The position numbers and the translations under genes were made by a program. A stretch of 64,000 bases of DNA, from NCBI GenBank assembly GCA_023213395.1, contig CM041465.1, positions 14,818,001 through 14,882,000 on the forward strand. The letters run 5' to 3'. The notes under the pieces are model-generated. The model had not been told where the DNA came from. It was given only the letters and a program-made list of their open reading frames with translations, and made no database searches. Source of the DNA: Cycas panzhihuaensis (Eukaryota; Cycadophyta). Shown here in pieces: positions 36,080 through 47,955 of this stretch. How positions within the stretch are numbered: the stretch's first letter is position 1; every line of letters begins with the position of its first letter.

Positions 36080-36286
36080 TGATGAATAGTTAGTTATAAA
36101 GTAATATCTATAATTAGGTAAAGTAGTTAGTTAGAGAACATGTAAAGTAGGGACAACAAATGTCCATCTTGTAAACACTTCACTCAAGTATATATACTTG
36201 AGAAATTAATGAAAAAGATCACTAGAAGGTTTCACAAATTTCTCTCACACTCTTTTTCTTCTAGCTTCCTTTTTATACTTACATTA
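36080..36286 (+). repeat. Gypsy-D 3' LTR
   Basis: 207 bp, colinear with 27916-28145, followed by the AACTT duplication. Confidence 0.88.
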
Positions 36287-38537
36287 AACTTCTAAATATT
36301 AGAGTTAATGAGTCATGTAAGAACTATAAATAAGTATGCCATTAAATAAAGTAATGAAAATGTTTCAAAGGTAGAGACAAAAGATTTTATTCATTAAGGC
36401 CTAAAATATGGATAGGCTATTACAGAGTCTAAAGGACATGGCTTGAAATTCAAAGTGGCCATGATGCATCTAGAAGGCAGTCTTATAATGATTCATAGGG
36501 GTAAGAGAGATTTATCAATAGCCCAATTAAAAATCTAATTTAGAGAATATGCTAGTACCATGGATTTTATCTAACACGTCATCAATCCTTAGGGCCAAGA
36601 ACTTATTTTTTATGATGATCTTGTTAAGTTCATAGTAGTTAATTCATATTTAAAAGGAGCTATCCTCTTTACGAATAAGGATAATATGGGTAACATAGGG
36701 ACTTTTGTTAGGTTGGATGATCGCCATATCCATCTCAATTTCATTCTTTTACAAGTATGAGTTTTGATAAGGTATAAGGTTAATGGAATTATAGGGAGTT
36801 TTGAGCTCAATGGTATGGTAAGATCCACGATCTTGGTGGGGAGCTACTACAAAGAGGGGCAAAGGCAGACTGGTGCATAGAGAGGATGAGTTAGATATTT
36901 GGGTATATATTAGTATGGGCTTGAATATTATTGATGAATATCATATAGCCAACACTACTATTCAATTATTTATACATATGATTTAGAGAGGTGAGTTTAT
37001 TAAGGGACATCTAAATACTACGAAGTTTATATATTTGGAGAAGATTATCTTTAAATAATATGAGAGGATTATTAGGAGAATTATTAGTATTATAAGTACC
37101 AAGAGTTTGGAGCTATTGGATCCTAAAGATAACATCAAGCCCTCTAATAGATAAGACATAGAAATTTGAGGCCAAATGGTAAGTGCCAATCTAAATATAC
37201 AAAATTTTAACTTTTCCTATATAATAGAGAGTATGATATCTTGGTAGAGAATAAATAAACCCAAATTTAAGAACAATATATAAGTTAAGTTGCCTAGCTA
37301 AGGATATATTAATGTAGTTAAGTAATATATCATTGTTGATCAAGGTGGTAATGGGGTTTTACTGAATTGTGCCCTTGACATAAAGTGGTTTAGAGAAAGA
37401 ACTAGAAGAAACAACAAATAGAGGGTCTTTGGGCTTAAGATTTGGTATCAGTTCTTGTGGTGGTTATTCTTTAAGTTCATGGTTAGTATTAAAATCTTCC
37501 TATAAATATAGGTCATGGTTAATGGTGAAGACCTTTCGATTAACTTTGTAGACTTTGCCATGACTAAGGATCTATTTCTTTGAGTATTTAATAAATAAAC
37601 TAACCTCTCTATGCCTATTTACTTTTAATGTTAGTACATGGACTAGATCTATTGAGGGCTCTATTGATGGATACTATGACTCTTCTCTATATGATTGTTG
37701 ACATTGTAGGTTTGCTTACAGAGGATATTGGTACCAAATAAAGTCACAACAAAAAGTTGGTGGTTATTCAACTGCAAATTTAGCCTCAACTAACTTATCC
37801 ATACAGAAGGCTTCACTTAAATTCATTAGAGGAATTATCTTAAGGTATATTTAAATGTGTTCCTTGAGTCTAGATACATATACATTAATAACTATTTTTT
37901 GATCAAGTGGTTGGTTGAGTTGATTCTATAATGTTTGGAATTCTTTTGTATATGCTTTAATGGAAGTCATTTATTTTAGTTGAGTGAGTTAACTAAAGAA
38001 GGATTAATTATGTGCTTATTCATATTATTTAAATAAATTCTTGCAAAAATATGCATAGGTTTGATTTGTTAGATACTCTCATTACCACCAGTAAAACCAA
38101 TGATGTGCCTTGCCTTCTAAGTGAATAAAGACAAAGGTGAATTCATCCCCTATAGACATATGATTAAGAGCAAAGTATAACTCTAGCTTACTAATACAAC
38201 TTGTCATAATATCTATATTAAGATCTAGATAAAATATTAGTATCATAATTTTATGGTGGATTGGATGTTAATATGGTAGAGAAATGGATGTATATAAGGT
38301 AGGTAGAGGTGGGATGCCTATTATATGTAGGGGAGGTGGAGGTGGTATACCTATTGCATTTGAGGTAGATGCCATATTTGATACTGTTATAAATTATTAT
38401 ATGGATATATTCATAATATCATTGGCTAGCTTATTGATTTTTTAATTGAAGTTATTTGTTCTCTTATTAAGGTTATTATTTAGATATATAAATAGAGTCT
38501 CTAATGCTAAGAGTTGATATACTTAAGTGGGAGCCAT
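36287..38537 (-). pseudogene. Gypsy-E gag, protease and RT start
   Basis: The gag start is an ATG at 38537 (MAPT-like). Its first 100 bp match the start of Gypsy-G gag at 44215, which supports the choice. The protease end near 37100-37160 reads LMLSLGSNSSKLL (family: DV.LG..WL). RT at 36870-36290 reads ELNKIIIKNKF, LRIDDVLDKIHGTSIFSKLDF, MHHGHFEFQAMSF and ALMNKIF. The catalytic FFDD position is altered (LFNGILIYS). Stops are throughout. Confidence 0.8.
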
Positions 38538-38682
38538 TGTATGAATAAATACTATTGTTTAAAGAGATAAAAGAAAGGGATTTAAAGAGGAGGGAGTAAG
38601 GGGAGAAGAAGGGGTTATTAAAGAAATAAAAAATTAGATGGAGAGAATAGAAGTAAAGAATCGAGGGGAGGGGTCTATAGCC

Positions 38683-39710
38683 TGTTGACCCCTAATAATT
38701 TATAAAAATTTCATCTAGTGTATTAAGATGAATATGAAAAGTTTATGAAAATGATGTAGGTGAGGTTTAGGTGTGAAAATTAGGCTATAGGGCCCATGGG
38801 GTACTTATATACTATATTTTCCTAAAAATTTAGGTTGAAACTAATATAGTAAAAAATAATCAATATGACACATTCATTAAAATAAGAGACATAAATGATA
38901 AGAGTAAAATTTGACCGTGGGCCTTTTTTTTTTTAAATGGATAAACCTCTAGCATAAGTTTTGTCTACAAAAATATAATATATGTATAATTGACCTTACG
39001 GTGTGCTAAAGTAACTCTGAGAAGGTATAAGCCTGTAGGTAATGTTTTTTTTTTTAAATGATGAAGACTTTTAAACTTTCCAACTATAGGTTTAAACATA
39101 AAGGATTTTGTGAATAGAGGTTTGAATAAGTTTACTACTATTTCTATTATTATAATCTATAATATTTGACTATAATAACTTTCTTTCTATCTTATATCCT
39201 ATATATGATTATTTTTTTTTAGTATTCTTTGGCAATTCAAACAAATATTTGGGTAATTAACATTTTTATTAGACTTGGACATAGGTCTTGCTTGGTCTAT
39301 AGGCCCTCTAGTAAACTTTTCATTTATAATAACACTTAGTCTAATATCTCAAGTCACTAACTATAGAGGATTATCATACCTATAATTTTATTATTTGTGT
39401 TTAAGGTATTTGGAGAGGGTGACTTCTTAGTGTTAGTAATTAATTAGTATACTATAAATATTTAGGTGGTTGAATGGTTTCTTATTCTAGGTTATGGGAA
39501 TGGGAGCCTATAAAGGTCCTCCTATATACTTGAAGGCATATAAAGGCTCAATTCCATATGTAAGCACTATCTAGGGCATGAGTATTGGCAAAATTTACCT
39601 CACTTCATGTGTTGGTGTATACTCAAGTAGGCTTAGCCAAAAGCAACAGTTTTTCATGGATGTTTTAAAATCACTAGGACAAGGTTTCTCCCTAGACCTT
39701 TAAGGAAATT
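38683..39710 (-). repeat. Gypsy-E 5' LTR
   Basis: About 1 kb, homologous as an inverted copy to 43123-44050. On the minus strand it ends GGGGTCAACA, followed by GGCTATAGACCC in the primer-site position. The outer end (about 39710) is set by loss of similarity to the Gypsy-G LTR. Confidence 0.72.
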
Positions 39711-42700
39711 TGGATAATGTGGGAAATAAAAAGATTTGTGATCTTTACTCAATCTCTACAAATGATGGTGGAATATTACAAAGAGAGCATACAAACATAG
39801 AAATTAGTAAGTAAATAGAAATCAGATAAAGAGGAGAAAGGTTTGCAATATTTCATTACAGAAACATTTTTTCCCCTAAAATTTTAGCTCCTCTATATCT
39901 CCATGATCACATCGTACTGCTTTAAATAGACCAATGTGTTAAGATTTGATATTACTTGGGACAATTTTGTCCTCGTATCCTCCATAAATAAGTAGATTAA
40001 TAAGCTTATAGGACATAAAATGGAAACAAATAGACTTTCTCTTTATTAACAATAAGAACAAAATTACATAAAAGGACACTTACAAGGATACTAATTGGAC
40101 ACCAAAAGATATACTACAATACATAATTTCATATGATTTAAATAGACAATAATCCTCTATTTACACTATGTGGGTCTTAAATAGAAAATAAAAGCCTCTT
40201 ATATAGAATACCATTGGTGAGAACAAGTAGCATCTAATTCCATTGATCTAGTTAAGTGGCCCATGTATAAAAATTAATGGCTAGAACTAACCACTAGGTT
40301 TCTTGCTTATATGCTAGAAATAAGGTCCTCTTAGCATTAAACAATTATATAATAAGTAATATATAAGTATAAGATAGGATTCAAATTTAAAATAAGTACC
40401 TTTTTAGAGTTGTCTTGTACCTTAAACTCTTCCTTAAATTGCTCACTAATGACTATTTCCCTACTTGATACATGTGCATCATTTTCATTTCATCATATTG
40501 TTTGATAATAGGCTCCTCTTTAAGCTGTTATTGAATATGATCATTTGGTTCTTCATGTGTGTCACTTGACTTTTTATTACGTAGCTCAATAATAGTCTTC
40601 TTATTGGAATATTCCTTAATATGATTAACTAGTTCTTTCTTATTATCTTCCTGATCTTTTACTTTCTACTCATGAGCTCTCCTTTTGGCTAATGTCTCCC
40701 ACAGTATATTCTATACCTCTTAAAGACTTTTTTGGTTGTCTTTATCTTAAAATTTGTTCTTTAGTTTTATAAAGGATTCATTAGTACCATTCTTTAAGTG
40801 TTTACTTTATCATATTTTAATTCTTTTATTAAAGATTATGAGAAAATATTTGGAGAAGAGTTCTTAATCAATTAAAAATAGGCTATTATAAGCCTATTCA
40901 TGAGGTTTTCCATCTAAATATGGCAAAATGTTTAAATAAAAATTTATTTCCATTATTCAAGATGAAATTTTAAGGCATGCTTTAACCTCATCTAACCATT
41001 ATATGGGTCATATTCCTTAGCCTCTAATGAAACTAGGGATATTTGGCCCCATCATTAGACATCGACTTTAAATAATAATTATTATATTAAATTAGCTCCA
41101 AAATACATTAAATCATAGCTTCAATGATGGCCTTTAAATTGGGGTTCCAATGGTTTATACAAAATCAAATTTTGATACTTATAGTAAGAGTTATGGCCCT
41201 TTTAATGTGCGTCATAATTAGGATTTTTAGGAAATGTAATAGTACTTATTACTAAAATGCTAATAACTTTTTACTTTGAAGTTATAATCATTTAAAGTTA
41301 TAGTAATAAATTTTAGGTCTAAATAATAGTAACAAATAATAATATGAAATTAAATTCCTTATAAATTTCATAATTTTGCTCTAAAACCTATAATATAATC
41401 ATAGAAACTTTATATAATAGATCTAGTGGTCTTAAATCTATGGTTATTTTTCCTAAATTCATCTATTTACACTCCTAAAAATGTAGATCTTTGATAGGAC
41501 AAAAACAAAACTCTAATACCACTTGAAGTGATCCTAAATTAGATCTACTTCATTAAACAAAACGAAAGTTGAAATGAAAGATGGATATATAATATTACCT
41601 TGGGCACCTAATGTTAAATAAATGAGAATTAATCTAAAAATAAAAATTTACATAATAAATTAGCGGTCTCCTCTATTTATATGTGCTAATATGGCCCCCT
41701 AAAAATAATTGACTTCAATAACAATATTAATAATAAAATACTAACTTTCTAATAAAAATTAGCTTCTTATGATTTAATAGTTTGAGGATCACTATAAAAA
41801 TTAACTTCATATTAAAACAAGACTTATTATTTAACAATTTTTAGGATCACTATATATATTTAAATATCTTCCTTGTTGGTATCTACTAACCTATTTGATG
41901 AAGATGATAAAAGAGGCTCTCCTATTTTCTATCATTTATACAACTATTCCTAAATTTACTACTAAGAGTTAAGAAGTTACATAAATTTTTAGGACATTAT
42001 TCTTTCTTTAGTAAATATAACCACCCATTTCAATGACTTTAGTTGATCCTTCTATAATTCCAACTTAGGTATACTCACATCTAAATATTAAAGTAGTAAT
42101 AGCCCTTGCAACATTAAAGGCTAGAAAATGATTATTAACTATCTTGTATTATGGCTTGACTATAAATTCTTCTATATTTTTTAGATAAATACTTGGCCTA
42201 ATTTATATTTTTCCTTTCTGCTACTCACAATAATATAGACCTTAAATTTATAGGCAAATGCTTATTACTTTAGTAGGGAATAACTCAGGTTAAGGAAATA
42301 TGAATAATCAATCTAATCTTTCTCATTTGATGTTAGTTATAAGAATGCTTAAGGAGAAGATGTCTTCCTTTATTATGCTTAGTTGAACTACTAATACTTC
42401 CTTTTTCTTTATTAATCAATATGTTATTTTTTATATAGTTGACCATTGATAACAAGACTTGATTGTTAGCCCATGTGATTGAGGATCTTAATTATTAGTG
42501 CTAGCTATTAACCTTTGTATGTGAATTGCTTAATCCTGTCAATAGAATATATATCGTCTAATCTTGATAATGGGATTTCATAAGAGAGGCTTTCATTATC
42601 TATTTAAGTCTCTATCAAATGTAGATAGGTCATTATTATATATTTAAATCTTATGTAAAAAGCATATTATGGTACAACTTTAATATCCTTTAATTGCATG

Positions 42701-42828
42701 TTTTTAGTATTTTATTCTCCTCACTTATAAAAATAGTTAGTTGGATATGTTTTTATTTTAATATTTATATCTTTTGAGTACTTTAATTTAAGTATTTGTG
42801 GTAAATATTATGATAGAATCATCCTATG
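39711..42828. other. Remnant-filled region between two inverted Gypsy LTRs
   Basis: No intact gene. It contains a minus-strand gag-like frame (separate entry) and an LTR edge at 41525 that on the minus strand reads GGATCACTTCA, then AG, then TGGTATTAGAG (41522-41512), a primer-binding site. The matching LTR on the low side was not located with confidence. The rest is unassigned AT-rich sequence. Confidence 0.5.
40480..41040 (-). pseudogene. Gag-like frame of a second non-autonomous element
   Basis: One continuous minus-strand frame with stops mainly at Gln/Trp-type positions. It reads WLDEVKACLKIS, MEINFYLNILPYLDGKPHE, ELFSKYFLIIFNKRI, NESFIKLKNKF, then a charged tail (DQEDNKKELVNHIKEYS, NKKTIIELRNKK). 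The layout of an aromatic-rich gag core followed by an acidic/basic coil resembles the gag-only element at 19001-19552. No RT is found nearby, and an LTR and primer site lie upstream at 41512-41525. Assignment to a gag-only element is an inference. Confidence 0.55.
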
Positions 42829-43122
42829 TGGTATCAGAGGTAAGATCTAGGTTCAAATCCCTTTAGGGATAATGTTGCTTATAGGGGCAATGGGGTGATG
42901 CATATGAATGCCATTGGTACATATGAATACGATTATAATTGGGGCCCTTGGGACACTTAAACACCAGTGAAAGCAAGGCTAGGCAAGGCCAATCCATTCA
43001 ACCTATAGAGGAGGTCATGGTCTACTTAGTAAGGAGTCATCTCTACTAATACCTCAAAGTTTTGGTGTGATAGTTCTATTTTTGCTATCTTATTTTCCTT
43101 CTATAATATCCTACTATCCATC
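42829..43122 (+). other. Primer-binding site and leader of a lost LTR element
   Basis: TGGTATCAGAGG (42829-42840) followed by a leader that matches the leader at the right end of the window (63903-64000): both have GGTTCAAATCCC 21 nt downstream and then a G-rich block ending in GTGGGGTGA-like or ATGGGGTGA-like sequence. The preceding LTR differs from that at 63287. The element is cut at 43123 by the Gypsy-G LTR. Confidence 0.68.
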
Positions 43123-44050
43123 TGTAACTAAAAGCCTAGGTTGAAATCCTATTCTAGGGTTTTAAAAATATTTATGAGAAGCTATTATTTCTAGTTAAGC
43201 ATCCATGAGAATTGCTAACATATGAAGTGAGGAAGTTTACCTATCAATACTCTAGCTTAGGCAATGCCTATATATGGAATTGAGCCTCCACACACCCTCA
43301 GGTATGTAAGAGGTCCCTTATAGGTTTTTGGTTTTTGTAACCTATAATAGGTAAATAATCATCTATCTATAACTCTGTAATACATTGGTTAGTAACTAGC
43401 ACCATGAAGCTACCCTCCATAAATACTTTAGACAAAGATAGTAAATTATGGGTATGATAACCCTCCATAGATAGTTCCTTAAGATATTTGGCTAGCATTA
43501 TTAATGACTAAGGAGTTTATTGGATGGCCTATAGACTAGATAATCTTTAAGTTAGAAGCCTATTCAAAAATTGGTTATTTAAACCTTTCTTTAATTCAAT
43601 AGACTATAAAAAAGAAAGAAAGTTATCATAGTTAAAACATTGTATATTGTAATACAACCTTTTGTTGTAACTGCAAAGTTTTCTATCATAATAGTAGTAG
43701 TTTTTAATTAAAAAAAAAGAAAAAGAAAAAATGTCTATTGGGTAACTTCTACAAATATTATTTTTTTGCAAATAAAATCTTTACCAGAGGGCTGTACATA
43801 AAAAAAATATGTACAACTTTAATTTTTCTGTTAATTTTCATTTACCTCATTTTAACAAGCAAATGACACTTATTAGTTTTTTACTAGGGAAGTTTTAACC
43901 CTCATTTTTGAGGAAAAATTAGCATACAGGTACCTTGTGGGGTCTATAGTTGAATTTTCACATATAATTTCATGTATATCATTTTCATAAGCACATCATA
44001 CTTGTCTTAGTATACTAAGTGAAATTATTATAGACTTTTGGGGATCAACA
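43123..44050 (+). repeat. Gypsy-G 5' LTR
   Basis: 928 bp from TGTAACTAAAAG to GGGATCAACA. It is an inverted homologue of 38683-39710; shorter relatives lie at 21500-21800 and 59000-59656. Confidence 0.75.
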
Positions 44051-44295
44051 TGGTATAAATACCCTCCTTCCCCAACCCTTTAACATCATTTCCTAATTCT
44101 TTAGTCCTATTCTATTAATCTAATCCCCCTTTTCTTTAAAAATCCCATATTAATTCCATTCTCTTTGAATCCCTTTCTTTAATCTCTCATTAGTAATTTA
44201 TATCTATTTATATAATGAGTCCTACTCAAGTATATTAATTCTCAACATTTGAGACTTAATATAATACTTTGAGTGATAATATCACTAAGCTATTC

Positions 44296-44401
44296 GATAA
44301 GCTAGCAAATGAGATCGAGAAGTTGTTTACATAGATATCTAATATGCAGATAAGCTAGCAAATGAGATCGAAAAATTATTTACATAGATATCTAATATGC
44401 C
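44296..44401. repeat. 53-bp tandem duplication in Gypsy-G gag
   Basis: GATAAGCTAGCAAATGAGAT starts at 44296 and 44349; the second copy carries three or more G-to-A type differences. The length of 53 is not a multiple of three, so it also shifts the frame. Confidence 0.9.
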
Positions 44402-45603
44402 ATCCTCCTTAAACTTAACTAACAACTCACCTCTACCTCCACCTCCTCTATCCACATCCTTATTATGCTAGTAACCATTCCACCACTAAATCACAATACT
44501 AATATTTGACTTAGATCTTAATAGGGATATCGTAAGAAGTTGGATTAATAAGCTGAAATTATACTTCTCTCAATCATATGTCTCCCAATAATAAATTAAT
44601 CTTTACCTCTATTTATCTTGAAGGCAAGGCATATCATTGGTTCTATTGGTGGTAGTGATAGAAGTTAATAAATCAAACATAGATCTTATTTTATGAGAAT
44701 TTCTTTAAGTAGTATGAAATTACATGAAATCAATCTTTCTTTTGTCAACTTACTTGTCTTAAATAAAGAACATCTATTAGAGCATTTACTAAAGAATTCC
44801 AAGCATTATAAAAGTAAGTCTCTCAATCTCTTGATCGATAAACATTTATTAATGTATATGTATTTAGACTTAAAGAGTGCATCTAAATACCGCTTAAGGT
44901 AGTCCCTCTAATAAATCTAAGAGAAGCCATATCCATAGTAAAGGTATTGAGGCTAAAATTATAGTAGAATGACCAATTATTTTTTGATGTGACTCTACTT
45001 GGTACTAACATCCTCAATCGATAGACTAATAATGTTAATGTTCATACTTAGTTAAGTCATAATGCTTGATACCAAAGCCCTTTTTAAACCCCTTGAATAT
45101 ACTAAACATTTAAAGCAAACTAGCATAGAGAGGGTGGCCTTTACATTTGATGCTCATAGAAGTGGAGCCTTAGTCATGGTAGAGTATGCAAAGCTAGATG
45201 GATGGTCTTTTTTACTAATCTTGATATTTCTTTAGAATAAGATTTAGATATAGAGCATGAGCTTGATGAAGAACCATCCTGAGAACCTTCCATAAACCCT
45301 AAACTAAAAGTCTCTTTATTTGCCATTTCCCCTACATCTTACCCTAAACCACTTCGAGTCAAGGGTATACTCTGAAAAGCACCCTATTTCCATTCTAATT
45401 GATAATGCCATGTCACTAAATTTTATTTATATATCCATGGGTAGACAACTCAACTTATATATTATCCCTAAAACTACATTCACTTATGCCCTACCAAGAT
45501 ACCATACTTTCTACTATGTAGGGATGACAAAAAAGACTTATATATTCAGATTGGTACTTACTACTTAGTCTCAAATTTTTATGCTTTGTCAATAGTAGTG
45601 CCA

Positions 45604-45660
45604 AATACTATTTTTAGTGTCTAGTAGTTCAAAAATCTTCATACTTGTAGCATAAATAAC
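45604..45660. repeat. 57-bp duplication flanking Copia-4, left copy
   Basis: AATACTATTTTTAGTGTCTA at its start and GCATAAATAAC at its end, directly before the Copia-4 5' LTR. The right copy is 53339-53395, directly after the 3' LTR. Three mismatches in 57 positions. The right copy continues into Gypsy-G sequence and the left copy is preceded by Gypsy-G protease, so this is host-element sequence present twice. Confidence 0.93.
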
Positions 45661-45973
45661 TGAAAGAGGTTAATGTATCAAGGTCATTTGTGTAGATTAA
45701 TTATGTGACCTTAGGATATATTGTTAGCATTAACCTCTTAATGAAATGTACTTTATATGCATTTAGATGTAATTTTAGGTTCATGTCATTAGCCAGGAAA
45801 ATCCTAACCCTAATGCTCACCCTCATTAATAAAAGGTGAAATCTCAAGGAGGGAGTCAATTATTCATTCTCACCTCCACGCTTGCTCTCATATCTTGTTT
45901 CATCTTCTTTTTCATTCTCCATTACCATTATGTGTATGTGAGTGATTTATCTCCTAGATCCATCCTTCCTTCA
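45661..45973 (+). repeat. Copia-4 5' LTR
   Basis: TGAAAGAGGTTAATG... to ...CCTTCCTTCA. It is followed by TG and the perfect 12-nt initiator tRNA-Met site. Confidence 0.94.
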
Positions 45974-45987
45974 TGTGGTATCAGAGC

Positions 45988-47955
45988 TAGAAGGGGATCT
46001 ATTCACTCCATTCCACTTGCATGGAGTCATTTTGCCTCTCTTTCACCTTCAATGTGAAGTATTGAGAGTACATTCATTTTTTTTAACATTTTGAGAGCAT
46101 AAAATTATAGTATTTTACATGTTTCTACTTTGTACATGTGTGAAGAAATTCAGAGGTGAAGAATACAGGTTTTTGAAGTTGTTCAGTTGCCAGAATAGTC
46201 CCAGAAGCATTAAAGGCTAAAATTTTCATAAAAAATTCAACCATCTCAAAATTTGATGAAATTTGGCACGATAGGTAGCCTTCACTAGAGGATCATTTTT
46301 GTCTTCTAAAGAAACTTCAGATTCAGCCTGAAACAGTGAGTTTTGGCTATGACAAAAAGGGTAAATTTTGTAGATAAGTGATTTAAAACATTTTTCCTAA
46401 TGAAATCCTTCAATTATAAGCTGAAGATCTGAAAGTTTTATTAAGGGATCTAGTACATTTATGTCTTAAAATCATTTAAAGATAAATCTCATCAAATTTC
46501 ATCCACTGGTTAGTGAGATCTATGTAGTTTTCTCATGGTTGCTGATTTTGCCTACTCAACTCCATAAAGGACCTTACAAGGTCATTTCGGGCAAGTTTTT
46601 GGCAGATTTTGTAGATGGTGTAGAAGGAAAATTTAATGTACATGTCAAAACATAACTTTTGACATATTGAAGTCCAAATTTTGAGACAGTTGGTCTGGCA
46701 TGATTTTACTTTGGTGCTTTTTCGGGCAGAAAAGTTTTTATGCCTTTTCTAAAATCTGAATTAAAGAATCTATTAGAAACGACATTATGAACACTTTTTC
46801 CTTCTGCCATAAATTTAGATTTCATCATTTAGGTCTTCATATTTGTAATTTCTAAAAATTTGTCCATTTATCATTATTTATAAATTTTGTGAAAAAATCA
46901 GAAATAGGGCAAAATAACATGCATATAGATTTAGAAAAATCATCATTTTAGTAACAAGTTGATCTGCTTTTTATCCCATTATGGCTTTTGTATCAAAACT
47001 TCCAAAATCATATTTGGAAACATTGTATAAAGTAAGGGAAATCTTGGATCAGAAGTAACATTCGGTTCCCCTACTAAATCTAGCATGCTTTTCTATTTAC
47101 ACACATAGCATAAAGCATCACAAAAGCAACAATAACAATAAATCATCACAAAAGCAGCAACAACAATAAAGCATCACAAAAGTAATAACAATAATAAAGC
47201 AAGCAAGCACATTTGGCAAGTTTCTATTTCAGTTTTCAGTTATACGGAAATATCTTATACTATTCCTAAAAGGAATCTCATCCGTACGATCTATACCGCC
47301 AGTTCTTGACTTGTGTACACACTCGCCTTGGTTGAAATAGACCAAAGTTGGCTAAAGTCTAAGCCCTAAGGGAGGTGTGAGTTTCATACTAGTCCAGTCT
47401 TAACTGAGCGGTGGTGGAGGGACAGGTTAGCCATACCTACGGCCTCCAATCTGGGATAATCCTGATAACCACATGGGAAAACTGAAAACCTTAATACAAG
47501 ATTAAAATTAACCTAGTCCAATAGCCATGGGATATGCAGTACTGTTTGACTCTTTAGAGGAGGTATATAGCTGCTCATTGGTGAACTGGGTGAGGACTGG
47601 GAGTACCTAGGCTCCAATGTGACTTGGATTTCATCACCAAGCGCATGTGCGGGTATGGCGGGTGAAGGCCCTAATTGTATACTAGAAGCCTTAAGTATCG
47701 AAACCTCACCTACATTTGGATATAAGTGAGAGGTTATTGGCATGACACATCACCACTCTTTGCCAACTCTACATTAGGCCTCATTCTTGCATTATTACTT
47801 ATATTTATTTTTTAATATAATTGTTGAAAAATAGTTAATCATTGCTTGCTTCTCATCATAATAATCATTTCTATATCCCTACTATGCTAGGTGTACTAGC
47901 CACACGTGTCAGTGGCACATACTTCTATCATCTCTTCTACTTCTTTATCATCACC
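45988..47955 (+). other. Long untranslated leader of Copia-4
   Basis: Nearly 2 kb between primer site and gag with no gag-like frame. The part at 47270-47780 is less AT-rich than the rest. A 28-bp unit (AAAGCATCACAAAAGCAACA...) occurs three times from 47112. The reverse frame at 47513-47743 shows no family motif. Confidence 0.7.
47112..47195. repeat. 28-bp tandem repeat, three copies
   Basis: Units start at 47112, 47140 and 47168 with AAA(G/T)CATCACAAAAG and an AAC/AAT-rich second half. Confidence 0.88.

Larger units (their letters stand above)
27916..36286 (+). mobile_element. Gypsy-D, Ty3/gypsy element nested in Gypsy-E
   Basis: LTRs 27916-28145 and 36080-36286 (TGATGAATAGTTAG... to ...TTACAT(C/T)A) with a perfect target duplication AACTT (27911-27915, 36287-36291). 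A primer-binding site TGGTATTAGAGC is at 28152-28163, and a polypurine tract GGGAGGAAA ends at 36079. Only about 650 bp separate the primer site from the protease-RT linker, so gag and protease are largely gone. Element F interrupts it between that linker and RT. Without F it is about 4.2 kb. Confidence 0.9.
27237..39710 (-). mobile_element. Gypsy-E, Ty3/gypsy element split by Gypsy-D
   Basis: A minus-strand element now in two parts, 36287-39710 and 27237-27915. In order: 5' LTR about 38683-39710, gag from an ATG at 38537, protease, RT to 36287, then RT end and RNase H in 27915-27237. The break lies inside RT, and the two halves join in frame order (ILIYS...YLEVVLQVLN, then HQLYAKISKCEF). It is duplicated by the AACTT target of Gypsy-D. 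No integrase or 3' LTR is recognised below 27237, where Copia-3 begins. Its LTR is the same type as that of Gypsy-G. Confidence 0.85.
44215..45660 (+). pseudogene. Gypsy-G gag and protease
   Basis: Gag start MSPTQV at 44215, conserved with Gypsy-E. A 53-bp tandem duplication lies near the start (44296 and 44349). Protease at 45370-45600 reads ILIDNAMSLNFI, where retropepsins of this type have D(S/T)G, so the active-site Gly-containing triplet is lost. It continues with GRQLNLYIIPKT and GMTKKTYIF. Stops interrupt gag. The frame ends at the Copia-4 insertion. Confidence 0.78.

Noticed and set aside
47112-47195. Short regularly spaced repeats as a CRISPR array
   Set aside because: Units are directly adjacent without unique spacers, in a eukaryotic retrotransposon leader.
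47513-47743. 76-codon minus-strand frame in the Copia-4 leader
   Set aside because: No recognisable domain; may be chance in a less AT-rich stretch.
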